Shown here: positions 32,037 through 39,294 of the stretch, one piece after another
How the letters are laid out: the number at the start of each line of letters is the position of its first letter
Numbering within the stretch: the first letter of the stretch is position 1
DNA from: CAVWDU01 sp963753815
Lineage (GTDB): Bacteria; Pseudomonadota; Gammaproteobacteria; Pseudomonadales; Halieaceae
DNA length: 64,000 bases
Reading direction: 5' to 3'
NCBI GenBank assembly: GCA_963753815.1
Contig: CAVWDU010000001.1
Coordinates: 124,001-188,000, forward strand
Made by a program: the position numbers and the translations under genes
Notes under the pieces: generated by a model
What the model was told of the DNA's origin: nothing
The model's input: the letters and a program-made list of their open reading frames with translations, nothing else
Databases searched by the model: none

Positions 32037-33392
32037 ATGGCAGCACAAACAGAAACGGTGGCACACAAGACTCTCGACAGGCTGTCACAGGCGCTCGAGA
32101 GCGGCGCCCTTGCCGACGTTCGCTACATGCTCAACGGCCTGTCACCGGCTGACGTCGCCCACCTCCTGGAATCATCTCCGCCTAAAATCCGCCACATCCT
32201 GTGGAAGCTGGTCGACGTCGAGCAGGAAGGTGAGGTGCTCGGCGAACTGAGCGTCGAGCTGCAGGCGCACTTTCTCAGCGATATGGATTCGGCGGAAGTT
32301 GCTCTGATCACCGAGGACATGGCCGACGACGACGTCGCCGACCTGCTCCAGCAAGTGCCTGACAGGGTCACTCGTGAAGTCCTGGATTCGATGGATCACC
32401 AGGATCGCGCGCGCCTCGAAGGTGTGATGCACTATGCCGAAGACACCGCCGGCGGCCTGATGAGCACCGACACCATCACCATTCGGGCTCCGCTGACCCT
32501 GGACGTGGTACTGCGCTACCTCCGGCGCCACGACGAGATTCCGGAGATGACGGACAACCTCATCGTGGTCAATCGGGCCGACCAGTATATCGGCCTGCTG
32601 CCTCTACGAACGCTGCTGGTTTCCGATCCGTCAGTGTCGGTACGGGAAATGATGACCACCGACGTGGATCCGATCAAGGTAGATACACCCGACGACGAGG
32701 TAGCGCGCCTGTTTGAACGTAACGACTGGGTATCGGCGCCGGTGGTAAACGAAAACGGGCAGCTGCTCGGGCGCATCACCATCGACGACGTGGTCGATGT
32801 GATTCGTGAGGATGCCGATCACTCCTTCATGTCTGCCGCCGGCCTCAATGACGAAGAGGATACCTTCGCACCGGTACTGAAGGCCGCGCCACGGCGTGCC
32901 ATCTGGCTCGGCATCAACCTGATCACAGCGTTCATTGCCGCCGGCGTCATCAATCTGTTTCAGGATACGATCGAGAAGGTGGTGGCGCTCGCCGTGCTGA
33001 TGCCCATCGTCGCGTCCATGGGCGGCATCGCCGGTACCCAGACCCTGACGCTACTGGTGCGCGGAATCGCCGTCGGCCAGGTGGGTAAAAACAACCAGCG
33101 CTGGCTGTTGCGCAGGGAATTGCTGGTCGCGTTGCTCAACGGGGCGCTGTGGGCGGCCGTGGTTGCCCTGGCGGCCTCGTTCTGGTTCAAGGATGTGGCC
33201 ATCGGCATCATTATCGCGGCCGCGCTGGTCATCAACCTGATCACCGCGGCACTGACCGGCACAGTGCTGCCCCTGCTCATGAAGCGGATCAACATCGATC
33301 CCGCCCTCGCGGGTGGGGTGGTGCTGACGACGGTCACCGACGTGGTCGGTTTCGTCGCCTTCCTCGGCCTGGCCACGCTGTTCTATGGCTAG
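32037..33392 (+). CDS. mgtE: Magnesium transporter MgtE
   Basis: Mg2+ channel gated by its cytoplasmic domain. The 451-residue protein has the N-domain (ADVAHLLESSPPKIRHILWKL), a tandem CBS pair (about 140-260: GLMSTDTITI...LLPLRTLLVSD; MMTTDVDPIKVDTPDDEVARLF), the connecting helix and five C-terminal membrane helices from about 285. The pore motif region PIVASMGGIAGTQTLTLLVRGIA is intact. It overlaps darP by 8 bases. Confidence 0.95.
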   Translation: MAAQTETVAHKTLDRLSQALESGALADVRYMLNGLSPADVAHLLESSPPKIRHILWKLVDVEQEGEVLGELSVELQAHFLSDMDSAEVALITEDMADDDVADLLQQVPDRVTREVLDSMDHQDRARLEGVMHYAEDTAGGLMSTDTITIRAPLTLDVVLRYLRRHDEIPEMTDNLIVVNRADQYIGLLPLRTLLVSDPSVSVREMMTTDVDPIKVDTPDDEVARLFERNDWVSAPVVNENGQLLGRITIDDVVDVIREDADHSFMSAAGLNDEEDTFAPVLKAAPRRAIWLGINLITAFIAAGVINLFQDTIEKVVALAVLMPIVASMGGIAGTQTLTLLVRGIAVGQVGKNNQRWLLRRELLVALLNGALWAAVVALAASFWFKDVAIGIIIAAALVINLITAALTGTVLPLLMKRINIDPALAGGVVLTTVTDVVGFVAFLGLATLFYG

Positions 33393-33915
33393 CCGCGACG
33401 AATCCACGGCCGACGACGGCGAGCTGGCGCCGCCCAGCAAGAGTGCCCGCAAACGCCAGATGACCGCCCTTCAGGAGCTGGGCGAGTCGCTGGCACAGCT
33501 GCCGGCAGCAGAATTGGCCCGGATACCCATCGACGACGGGCGCCTGCGCCTGGCGATCGAAGAGGTACGGGGCATGCACAGCCGCAGCGCCCGACGACGC
33601 CACCTGCAGTATATCGGCAAACTCATGCGCGAGATCGATCCCGAGCCGATGGCCCGGGCACTGGCGGAATTGCACCGGCAGTCCGCGCATCAGGCCGAGG
33701 CGTTTCACCGCCTGGAGGCGCTGCGCGATGCCGTGCTCGAGAGTGCCGAAGAGGGGGTGGAGCAGGTGGTCCGCGAGTGGCCAGGGGCAGATCGCCAGCA
33801 CTTGCGCGCACTGGCCCGACAGCACCAGCGCGAGGTGTCTCGTGGCAAGGCGCCCGCGGCCAGCCGCAAGCTGTTCCGCTACCTGCGCGAACTCGCTGAG
33901 GGGAGCGGAACATAA
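33385..33915 (+). CDS. darP: Ribosome-associated protein DarP (YjgA family)
   Basis: YjgA/DarP associates with late 50S assembly intermediates in E. coli. The 176 residues have the family blocks PSKSARKRQMTALQELGESLAQLP, HSRSARRRHLQYIGKLMRE and LRALARQHQREVSRGKAPAASRKLFRYLREL. The ATG overlaps the mgtE stop. In E. coli yjgA neighbours pmbA; here pmbA does not follow and the accessory cassette begins. Confidence 0.93.
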   Translation: MASRDESTADDGELAPPSKSARKRQMTALQELGESLAQLPAAELARIPIDDGRLRLAIEEVRGMHSRSARRRHLQYIGKLMREIDPEPMARALAELHRQSAHQAEAFHRLEALRDAVLESAEEGVEQVVREWPGADRQHLRALARQHQREVSRGKAPAASRKLFRYLRELAEGSGT

Positions 33916-33957
33916 CATTGCAACTACACCACTTCAGGATACGCGCGCCAGCCCGCG

Positions 33958-35067
33958 CTAGTCTTCGTCTTCCTCACAGAACTCATCATGGTATTCGCAG
34001 AGGTCCTCGATCAGTTCATCCGGATCCATGATACCGCACTGGGGGGTGCTCAGAATGCTGAGTGAATCGCCTGAGCAGACCAGCTCCTCGCGACCGTCTT
34101 CCTCGATCTCGCCGTCTTCCATCGACACGGCCAACACGAATCCCACGCCAGGCAGGTAGTATTTGTACTCAGTGCTCTCCGGTTCCAGCGGCGCGTAGTC
34201 GAACGTCTTGAGGCAATTTTGCTCGCACGGGAAGTTTTCGTTGTCGCCTCCTTCCCCAGCGGATGGCGACGCGTCGGTCGCGATGTATTCGACAATGTCT
34301 TCCGCTTCTCCGAGAAAATACTCCTGACGGTGAGTATCGCCGGGCATCGGAGCCGCCAGCGTGAGCAATCCACCCTTCGCGAAATCCACGCCGGATTCGA
34401 AGGAGCCGTCAAGATCCCTCAGCACGCCATCCTCAAAATTCTGCGCGACCTCGCCGCAGTAATAGACGTTGCTGTCCGTGTCCTGCGCAAACCAGTCGTC
34501 GGTCACTTCGATGGCCGTATACTCCCACTCCATTTCCTCTTCGTCGTACTCTTCCTCCAGAACCACGTCGGCGACCACGCGGCAGGACACACCCTGGATT
34601 TCCCGGATTTCCTCGGTGACGTACACTACGACGATCTCATCCTCGGCCGCCAACACATGCGTGTGTCCGGGCTGGAGGATGACATACGGGTTATTCGGCC
34701 ACGTGGAACCGATATCATCCGGGTCGACGAAGCTGATAGCTTCATCTTCCAGCGGGTCATCGTAGTAAACCTCGTCCAGCACGGCGCAGGCATCCAGGCG
34801 TGCTTCGCGCTGATCGTTACAGACTTCTTTTTGTTCCTGTTTTTCTTCCAGCGCCTCCGACTTGCACTCCCTTCTCTCCCCCTTATCAGAAATACCTGCG
34901 CAGGACGCCGTGGTTGCAGCGAACTCCTCTTTGATTTCGGCGTTACAGGATTGACGCATCAACTGGGCACTGCGGGCACAGCCCTGCGCTGCAGATGCGG
35001 TGTGCAACGGTAGCAGCGCACCAATGGCGACACTCAACAGGGTCAATTTCATAGTTGGTATGAACAT
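33958..35067 (-). CDS. Secreted, highly acidic, cysteine-rich protein of unknown function
   Basis: The 369-residue protein has a clear signal peptide (cut near ASA at 24-26). Fourteen Cys remain (30, 41, 56, 68, 83, 94, 162, 204, 281, 285, 331, 344, 357, 364), an even number suited to disulfides. A charged Cys-rich head (30-95) is followed by a beta-rich body with the run NVYYCGEVAQNFEDGVLRD, then FLGEAEDIVEYIA, and an Asp/Glu tail. The body resembles, from memory, a widespread uncharacterised secreted domain (patterns like WYAQD-GNVWY and RQEY-GEAED). AAGGAGG precedes the ATG at 35067. A candidate ECF promoter lies 42 bases upstream. It diverges from the TonB receptor. Function unknown; metal or ligand binding is a guess from the acidity. 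Confidence 0.85.
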   Translation of the reverse strand: MFIPTMKLTLLSVAIGALLPLHTASAAQGCARSAQLMRQSCNAEIKEEFAATTASCAGISDKGERRECKSEALEEKQEQKEVCNDQREARLDACAVLDEVYYDDPLEDEAISFVDPDDIGSTWPNNPYVILQPGHTHVLAAEDEIVVVYVTEEIREIQGVSCRVVADVVLEEEYDEEEMEWEYTAIEVTDDWFAQDTDSNVYYCGEVAQNFEDGVLRDLDGSFESGVDFAKGGLLTLAAPMPGDTHRQEYFLGEAEDIVEYIATDASPSAGEGGDNENFPCEQNCLKTFDYAPLEPESTEYKYYLPGVGFVLAVSMEDGEIEEDGREELVCSGDSLSILSTPQCGIMDPDELIEDLCEYHDEFCEEDED

Positions 35068-35109
35068 ATCACTTCCTCCTTGTCGTTCACCTGTTTGGAG
35101 TTGGGATAC

Positions 35110-35126
35110 GGGAAAAATCTATCGTG
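35110..35126 (-). promoter_or_regulatory. ECF-type promoter motif, copy A (acidic protein gene)
   Basis: The minus strand reads CACGATAGATTTTTCCC, matching copies at 35164-35180 and 39259-39275 in 15 or more of 17 positions when compared with the closest copy. It points towards the acidic-protein gene 42 bases away. CTC follows nine bases after the motif, the same distance as in the other copies. Confidence 0.6.
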
Positions 35127-35147
35127 GTTGCACGAAAAAAAATCGTG
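35122..35147. repeat. TCGTG/CACGA inverted-repeat cluster
   Basis: TCGTG (35122-35126), CACGA (35131-35135) and TCGTG (35143-35147) form two overlapping inverted repeats, one with a 4-base gap and one with a 7-A gap. They sit between the two divergent ECF-type motifs and overlap copy A by 5 bases, so they could be an operator or a hairpin. Confidence 0.5.
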
Positions 35148-35163
35148 ATTATCTGCCGCCGGG

Positions 35164-35180
35164 CGCGACAGATTTTTCCC
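35164..35180 (+). promoter_or_regulatory. ECF-type promoter motif, copy B (TonB receptor gene)
   Basis: The plus strand reads CGCGACAGATTTTTCCC, differing from copy C (39259-39275) by one base. It points to the receptor gene, whose ATG is 131 bases away, so a longer leader is implied. CTC follows nine bases after the motif. Confidence 0.6.
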
Positions 35181-35311
35181 CGGGGTTGCCTCAGACAAGG
35201 AGCAGGACAACTCCATTCAGCGCGGGGCAGGGTCAAAGCTGTCGGTAGTGGAATAGACGCACACGGGGCCACTCCTTTGACACCCGAGCAACGGAAAACT
35301 ACTGTTTATCA

Positions 35312-37591
35312 ATGACTGATCGCGTAATCGCAGTCTTGGCCACCCTGTTGCTCGCGATGCCTGCCTGGCCCGGGGTTCGGGAGACTTCACTGCCCGAACT
35401 CATCGACCTGCTGCGCGCCGAGGGGCTGAATATCGTCTACAGCTCCGCGCTGGTGAATTCACAGCAGCGGGTCACGGTCGAAGCCGTGGATCTCGATTCC
35501 CTGAGGGCCGGCTTACAGCAGTACGATTTGGCCCTGGTGCAGAGTGACGGCATCTGGGTGGTCAAGCGGCGCACGGCTGCGCCCACCGACCCAGTCCCTC
35601 AGATTGATGTCGAAGTCAGACCCCTCGAAACCGTCATCGTCACCGGCAGCCGCCATGAGCTGCCCTATGCCGGCCCCTCCAGCCCGGCATATTCGTTCAC
35701 ACCGGAAGATCTCACCCTGGTGCCAACACTGGGTTCTGATGCAATGCGGGCCACCCTGCGATTGCCCGGCGTCTCCTCGCTGGGCGTATCCGCAAAACCG
35801 CGCATTCGCGGCGGTCTCCAGGATGAACTGCTGGTGATGCAGGACGGGTTGGAACTGATGGAGCCGTTTCATCTCGCGGACTACCACAGCCCCTACAGCA
35901 GCATCGATTATCACACCATTGAATCCATCGACGTTTATACCGGCGGATTTCCGTCGCGCTACGGTTATCGGATGAGCGGGGTCATGGACATTCGCAATCA
36001 GTGGCAGGAAGACGAATACGACACGGACATCGGCGTTTCCTCCTTTTCCAATTTCATTCACACCCGCGGCAGTATCGGCGGCGAGGGTCGCGGCGCCTGG
36101 TTACTCTCACTGCGTCACGGCGACCTCACGGACCTTACCGACTACATCGAGACCCGCTCCGGCGACCCGATATACAGTGATATATCCGCGCGCCTGAATT
36201 TCGAAGTGAACGATGGCCTGCAATTGAACGCCGGCCTCGTCTGGGCCGAGGACGATATCCGTTTCGGAGACGAAGAGGAAGAAGCAACATCGCAAATCGA
36301 TAGCTGGTACGCCTGGACGGGGGGCACGTGGCTGCCGAATGAGAAGACCGCCGCGAGATTTACCCTGTCGCTGCTGGATTTTGCCCGCGACAAGAATCAA
36401 GCCAGTTTCGAAGAAGATGAGGAGGATCCCGGCAAAGGCGGCTTTCTTCAGCACCGGCAGGATGTCGAGCGAATCGCCCTGCGCAACGACTGGTCCGTGG
36501 TCGGCGATCGAAAACTGTGGGAATTCGGCTGGCAACTGGAATACAACCGCGGCGCGTACCGGCACAGTGCACGGATTGATCGTGGGGACCTGGCCGCGAT
36601 ACTCGGCACCGAGGAAGAAGTCGACCGGGATATCGCCGTACGAACCAGCGGCTGGTCCGGCGGCGGCTATGCGCAGCTCGACTGGGATTTGACACCCAGA
36701 CTTTCCGTACAGCCCAGTCTGCGCTGGGACGCGCAAAACTACTACATCGACAGGGGCAGTGAGTTCCAGTGGTCTCCACGGCTGGGCGCGAGTTATGAAT
36801 GGTCCCAGTCGACGCAGTTACGCCTCAGCCTGGGCCGCTTTCATCAACAGGAGGGGATACAGGAGCTACAGGTCATCGACGGCGTGACACATTTTTTCAA
36901 GCCACAGTACGCCGACCAGGTCGTGGCGGGGCTACGCTGGCAACGCGGTGCCATCGAAGCCACCGGCGAAATCTATTACAAACGCTACAGCGGGTTGAAA
37001 GGGCGCTTCGAGAATATCTTCAACCCGTTCGTGCTATTACCGGAAATGGAACCGGACCGGGTGGGTTTGCGCCCCGACAAAGCGCGGGCAACCGGCCTGG
37101 ACCTGGACGTCGGGTTCATCCTGGCAGAGCCGGCGAGTGCCTATTTTCGCTACAGTTACATGGACGCGGAAGATCGGATCGACTCCAAGTGGGTGGATCG
37201 CCGCTGGTCGCAACAGCACACCATCAGCACCGGCGCGGTCTGGCAGGGAGACAGCTTCAGCGTCTCTGTGGGCCTGACCTGGCACTCGGGCTGGCGCACC
37301 ACCCGCTTGCCAGGGTTCGTACCCGAGGACACCATCATCCCTCTCAACACAGTGCTGAACAATACACAACTGGACGACTATGTTTCGCTGGATATCAACG
37401 CCCGCAAGCACTGGGTTTTTCCACGCTGCCGCGTCGAGATCTACGCCGATATCGTTAACGTCACCGATCGCAGGAACGAGGCCGGAATCGATTTTGACAT
37501 CGAGGAAGTCGATGACGGCTACGAACTGACCCCGGATCGGGAAACCCTGCTGGGTCGTGTGCCGTCAGTTGGCATCACGTTGTCTTTCTGA
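35312..37591 (+). CDS. TonB-dependent outer-membrane receptor with N-terminal STN signalling domain
   Basis: Outer-membrane transducer of the FecA type. The 759 residues are: signal peptide (1-20); STN domain (about 22-88: ETSLPELIDLLRAEGLNIVYSS, then QYDLALVQSDGIWVVKR); candidate TonB box ETVIVTG (106-112); plug domain (about 115-230, with PRIRGGLQDELLVMQDG and IDVYTGGFPSRYGYRMSGVMDI); and a 22-strand-type barrel ending in Phe (GITLSF). The ligand cannot be read from sequence. The STN domain predicts signalling through the FecR-type protein encoded convergently, 12 bases away. A shared 17-base motif lies upstream. No siderophore genes are nearby. Confidence 0.92.
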   Translation: MTDRVIAVLATLLLAMPAWPGVRETSLPELIDLLRAEGLNIVYSSALVNSQQRVTVEAVDLDSLRAGLQQYDLALVQSDGIWVVKRRTAAPTDPVPQIDVEVRPLETVIVTGSRHELPYAGPSSPAYSFTPEDLTLVPTLGSDAMRATLRLPGVSSLGVSAKPRIRGGLQDELLVMQDGLELMEPFHLADYHSPYSSIDYHTIESIDVYTGGFPSRYGYRMSGVMDIRNQWQEDEYDTDIGVSSFSNFIHTRGSIGGEGRGAWLLSLRHGDLTDLTDYIETRSGDPIYSDISARLNFEVNDGLQLNAGLVWAEDDIRFGDEEEEATSQIDSWYAWTGGTWLPNEKTAARFTLSLLDFARDKNQASFEEDEEDPGKGGFLQHRQDVERIALRNDWSVVGDRKLWEFGWQLEYNRGAYRHSARIDRGDLAAILGTEEEVDRDIAVRTSGWSGGGYAQLDWDLTPRLSVQPSLRWDAQNYYIDRGSEFQWSPRLGASYEWSQSTQLRLSLGRFHQQEGIQELQVIDGVTHFFKPQYADQVVAGLRWQRGAIEATGEIYYKRYSGLKGRFENIFNPFVLLPEMEPDRVGLRPDKARATGLDLDVGFILAEPASAYFRYSYMDAEDRIDSKWVDRRWSQQHTISTGAVWQGDSFSVSVGLTWHSGWRTTRLPGFVPEDTIIPLNTVLNNTQLDDYVSLDINARKHWVFPRCRVEIYADIVNVTDRRNEAGIDFDIEEVDDGYELTPDRETLLGRVPSVGITLSF

Positions 37592-37603
37592 GGCGGGCCG
37601 GAT

Positions 37604-38608
37604 TCAGCGGCGCGGTCGCAGCGCGACCACCAGGCTGTTGCGCTGTGCCTGCGCCGACAGATCAGTCGATTCCAGAATCGGGTCGACGGCCCGCTCCGGA
37701 TCCAATTCCACCGGCCCCCCGTGCAGCCGCTCCCGCCGCGCATAGAGTTCCGCGGCGGCGCTGGCGTAGCGGAGTTGCAACCCGCTCTCACCGGCCGACC
37801 AGGTCAAAAACTCGTGGATGCTCCTGCCGTCCAGCTCGAACTTCTCCGCCACCGCGTAAATCCAGCGCCACTCATCACCGCCGGGCGATACAGAACGGGT
37901 CGACGCCTGGCCTCGGTCGGGTACCGAGATGCGCATCGCCGACCCCGGCGTGGCCTCTACCCGGCTCTCGACGTTGCCGGCATTGACCTGAATGATGCCT
38001 TTGCGCACCGTTGCGACGGTGCCGGCGTCATCCACTCGCACCGTGAACTGCGTACCAATATCCCGGACCACGCCCTGGGGTGTCCTGATTTCCAGGTCGA
38101 TCGTGCCCATCTTCTGGTCCGCATCGGCAGCGTAGAGCAGTCCCCTGGACAGCTGAATGTAACCCGTCGAAAACCCGACCTCGCTGTCAACGTCCAGCCG
38201 AATGGTGTAGCCCGCATAGCCGAGAGCGACGCGACCTCTTGCGCCCGTGCGGACGACGCTACCGGGGGGAATGGTCGTGCCGGTCTTCAGAACCGCTGAT
38301 TCACCGTTCGGGCCAATCAGCTCACTGGTGCCCGCGAGTGTCCTGACTTCAATCGGTGGCTGCCCGGTCACGTTCGAACGCAGGGTCAGCGCCAGCACCA
38401 GTGCACAGGCGGCCAGACTGGCAGCCAGGCCGCCCAACCAAAAAAACCTGTGCCGGCGACGGGATACCGTTGTCGTACGCAGTTCCTCCCGGAAGCGCGC
38501 TTCCCACGCCAGCTTGAGTTCGTCAGGCAGCTGTTCGCGCGGCCCTGCGAGGCGCAGCAGCCGCTCTATGTCTTCGTCTTCAGGAATTTTAGTGTCTGCT
38601 GCATCCAT
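37604..38608 (-). CDS. FecR-type anti-sigma / cell-surface-signalling regulator
   Basis: Inner-membrane regulator that relays the receptor signal to an ECF sigma factor. The 334 residues comprise a cytoplasmic anti-sigma segment (1-52), one membrane helix (55-76), a periplasmic FecR domain (about 115-215, with GSVVRTGARGRVALGYAG and TPQGVVRDIGTQFTVRVDD) and a C-terminal module (250-330: FELDGRSIHEFLTWSAGESGLQLRYAS...NSLVVAL) that resembles an STN fold. Known FecR/PupR proteins end in an STN-like subdomain that contacts the receptor. It follows the sigma gene by 8 bases, as in fecI-fecR. Confidence 0.9.
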   Translation of the reverse strand: MDAADTKIPEDEDIERLLRLAGPREQLPDELKLAWEARFREELRTTTVSRRRHRFFWLGGLAASLAACALVLALTLRSNVTGQPPIEVRTLAGTSELIGPNGESAVLKTGTTIPPGSVVRTGARGRVALGYAGYTIRLDVDSEVGFSTGYIQLSRGLLYAADADQKMGTIDLEIRTPQGVVRDIGTQFTVRVDDAGTVATVRKGIIQVNAGNVESRVEATPGSAMRISVPDRGQASTRSVSPGGDEWRWIYAVAEKFELDGRSIHEFLTWSAGESGLQLRYASAAAELYARRERLHGGPVELDPERAVDPILESTDLSAQAQRNSLVVALRPRR

Positions 38609-38616
38609 AACGATAC

Positions 38617-39234
38617 CTAGCGAGCCGCGGCCAGCGCTTCGCCGCAGACTTCCCTGAACGCCCGCCGCGCCCGCGCCAGCAGTGACTGCGTAGCTTCATC
38701 ACTTATCTGCATCATTTTGGCTATCTCTCGCGAATTCAGACCCTCTATATACTTCATCTCCAACGCACCCGCGTAGCGCTCGGGCAACTGATCGAGCGCA
38801 GCCTGGATCAAAGCGATCAGTTCCATGCGGCGACTGTCGGCCTCCGGTGACCCGGCGCCCTCTACTTCTATCGACTCCACCACAGAGCGCAGCAGGTCGT
38901 CATTGAGAAAAGGCGTCATGATGTCAGCGTCCTGCGCATCCCGCTTGAGCTGCCGGGAGATTTCGTGGCGGCAGATTCGGATCAGCCAGGTAAGCAACGT
39001 TGCATCCCCACGGTAAGTTTCAAGCCGCCTGGCCGCCTGAGCCAGCACCACCTGCACGACATCATCGATATCTGCCGGATTGCGCAGACGACTGCGGGCA
39101 TAGCGGTACAAGCGAGGGAAATAGTCGTCCACGAACTCCCGCAGCGCCGCCTCTTCACCGGCCACGATACGCCGCGCGAGACGTTTATCCCGGGCGAGCT
39201 GCATCATGGCGGTGTTGTCAGTTTCATCTCCCAT
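38617..39234 (-). CDS. ECF-family RNA polymerase sigma factor
   Basis: Extracytoplasmic-function sigma factor partnered with the FecR protein downstream. The 205 residues show sigma region 2 (FVDDYFPRLYRYARSRLRNPADIDDVVQVVLAQAARRLETYRGDATLLTWLIRICRHE, about 34-91 in parts) and region 4 (LDQLPERYAGALEMKYIEGLNSREIAKMMQISDEATQSLLARARRAFRE, about 148-195). The ATG at 39234 is chosen because the in-frame extension to 39282 would run through the 17-base motif shared with two other promoters. No clear ribosome site precedes this ATG, so the transcript may be nearly leaderless. Confidence 0.92.
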   Translation of the reverse strand: MGDETDNTAMMQLARDKRLARRIVAGEEAALREFVDDYFPRLYRYARSRLRNPADIDDVVQVVLAQAARRLETYRGDATLLTWLIRICRHEISRQLKRDAQDADIMTPFLNDDLLRSVVESIEVEGAGSPEADSRRMELIALIQAALDQLPERYAGALEMKYIEGLNSREIAKMMQISDEATQSLLARARRAFREVCGEALAAAR

Positions 39235-39258
39235 GGCATCACTATAGAGGGTAGCGCC

Positions 39259-39275
39259 GGGACAAATCTGTCGCG
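39259..39275 (-). promoter_or_regulatory. ECF-type promoter motif, copy C (sigma/fecR operon)
   Basis: The minus strand reads CGCGACAGATTTGTCCC, one base different from copy B. It lies 24 bases before the sigma-factor ATG, in the 60-base gap after yhdP. CTC follows nine bases later. This fits autoregulation by the sigma factor. Confidence 0.6.
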
Positions 39276-39294
39276 ACCTCATCCAAAAAAAGGC

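Noticed and set aside
39234..39282. Longer ECF sigma protein starting at 39282
   Set aside because: The extra 16 codons would encode the 17-base motif found upstream of two other genes in non-coding DNA, and they lie outside conserved region 2.
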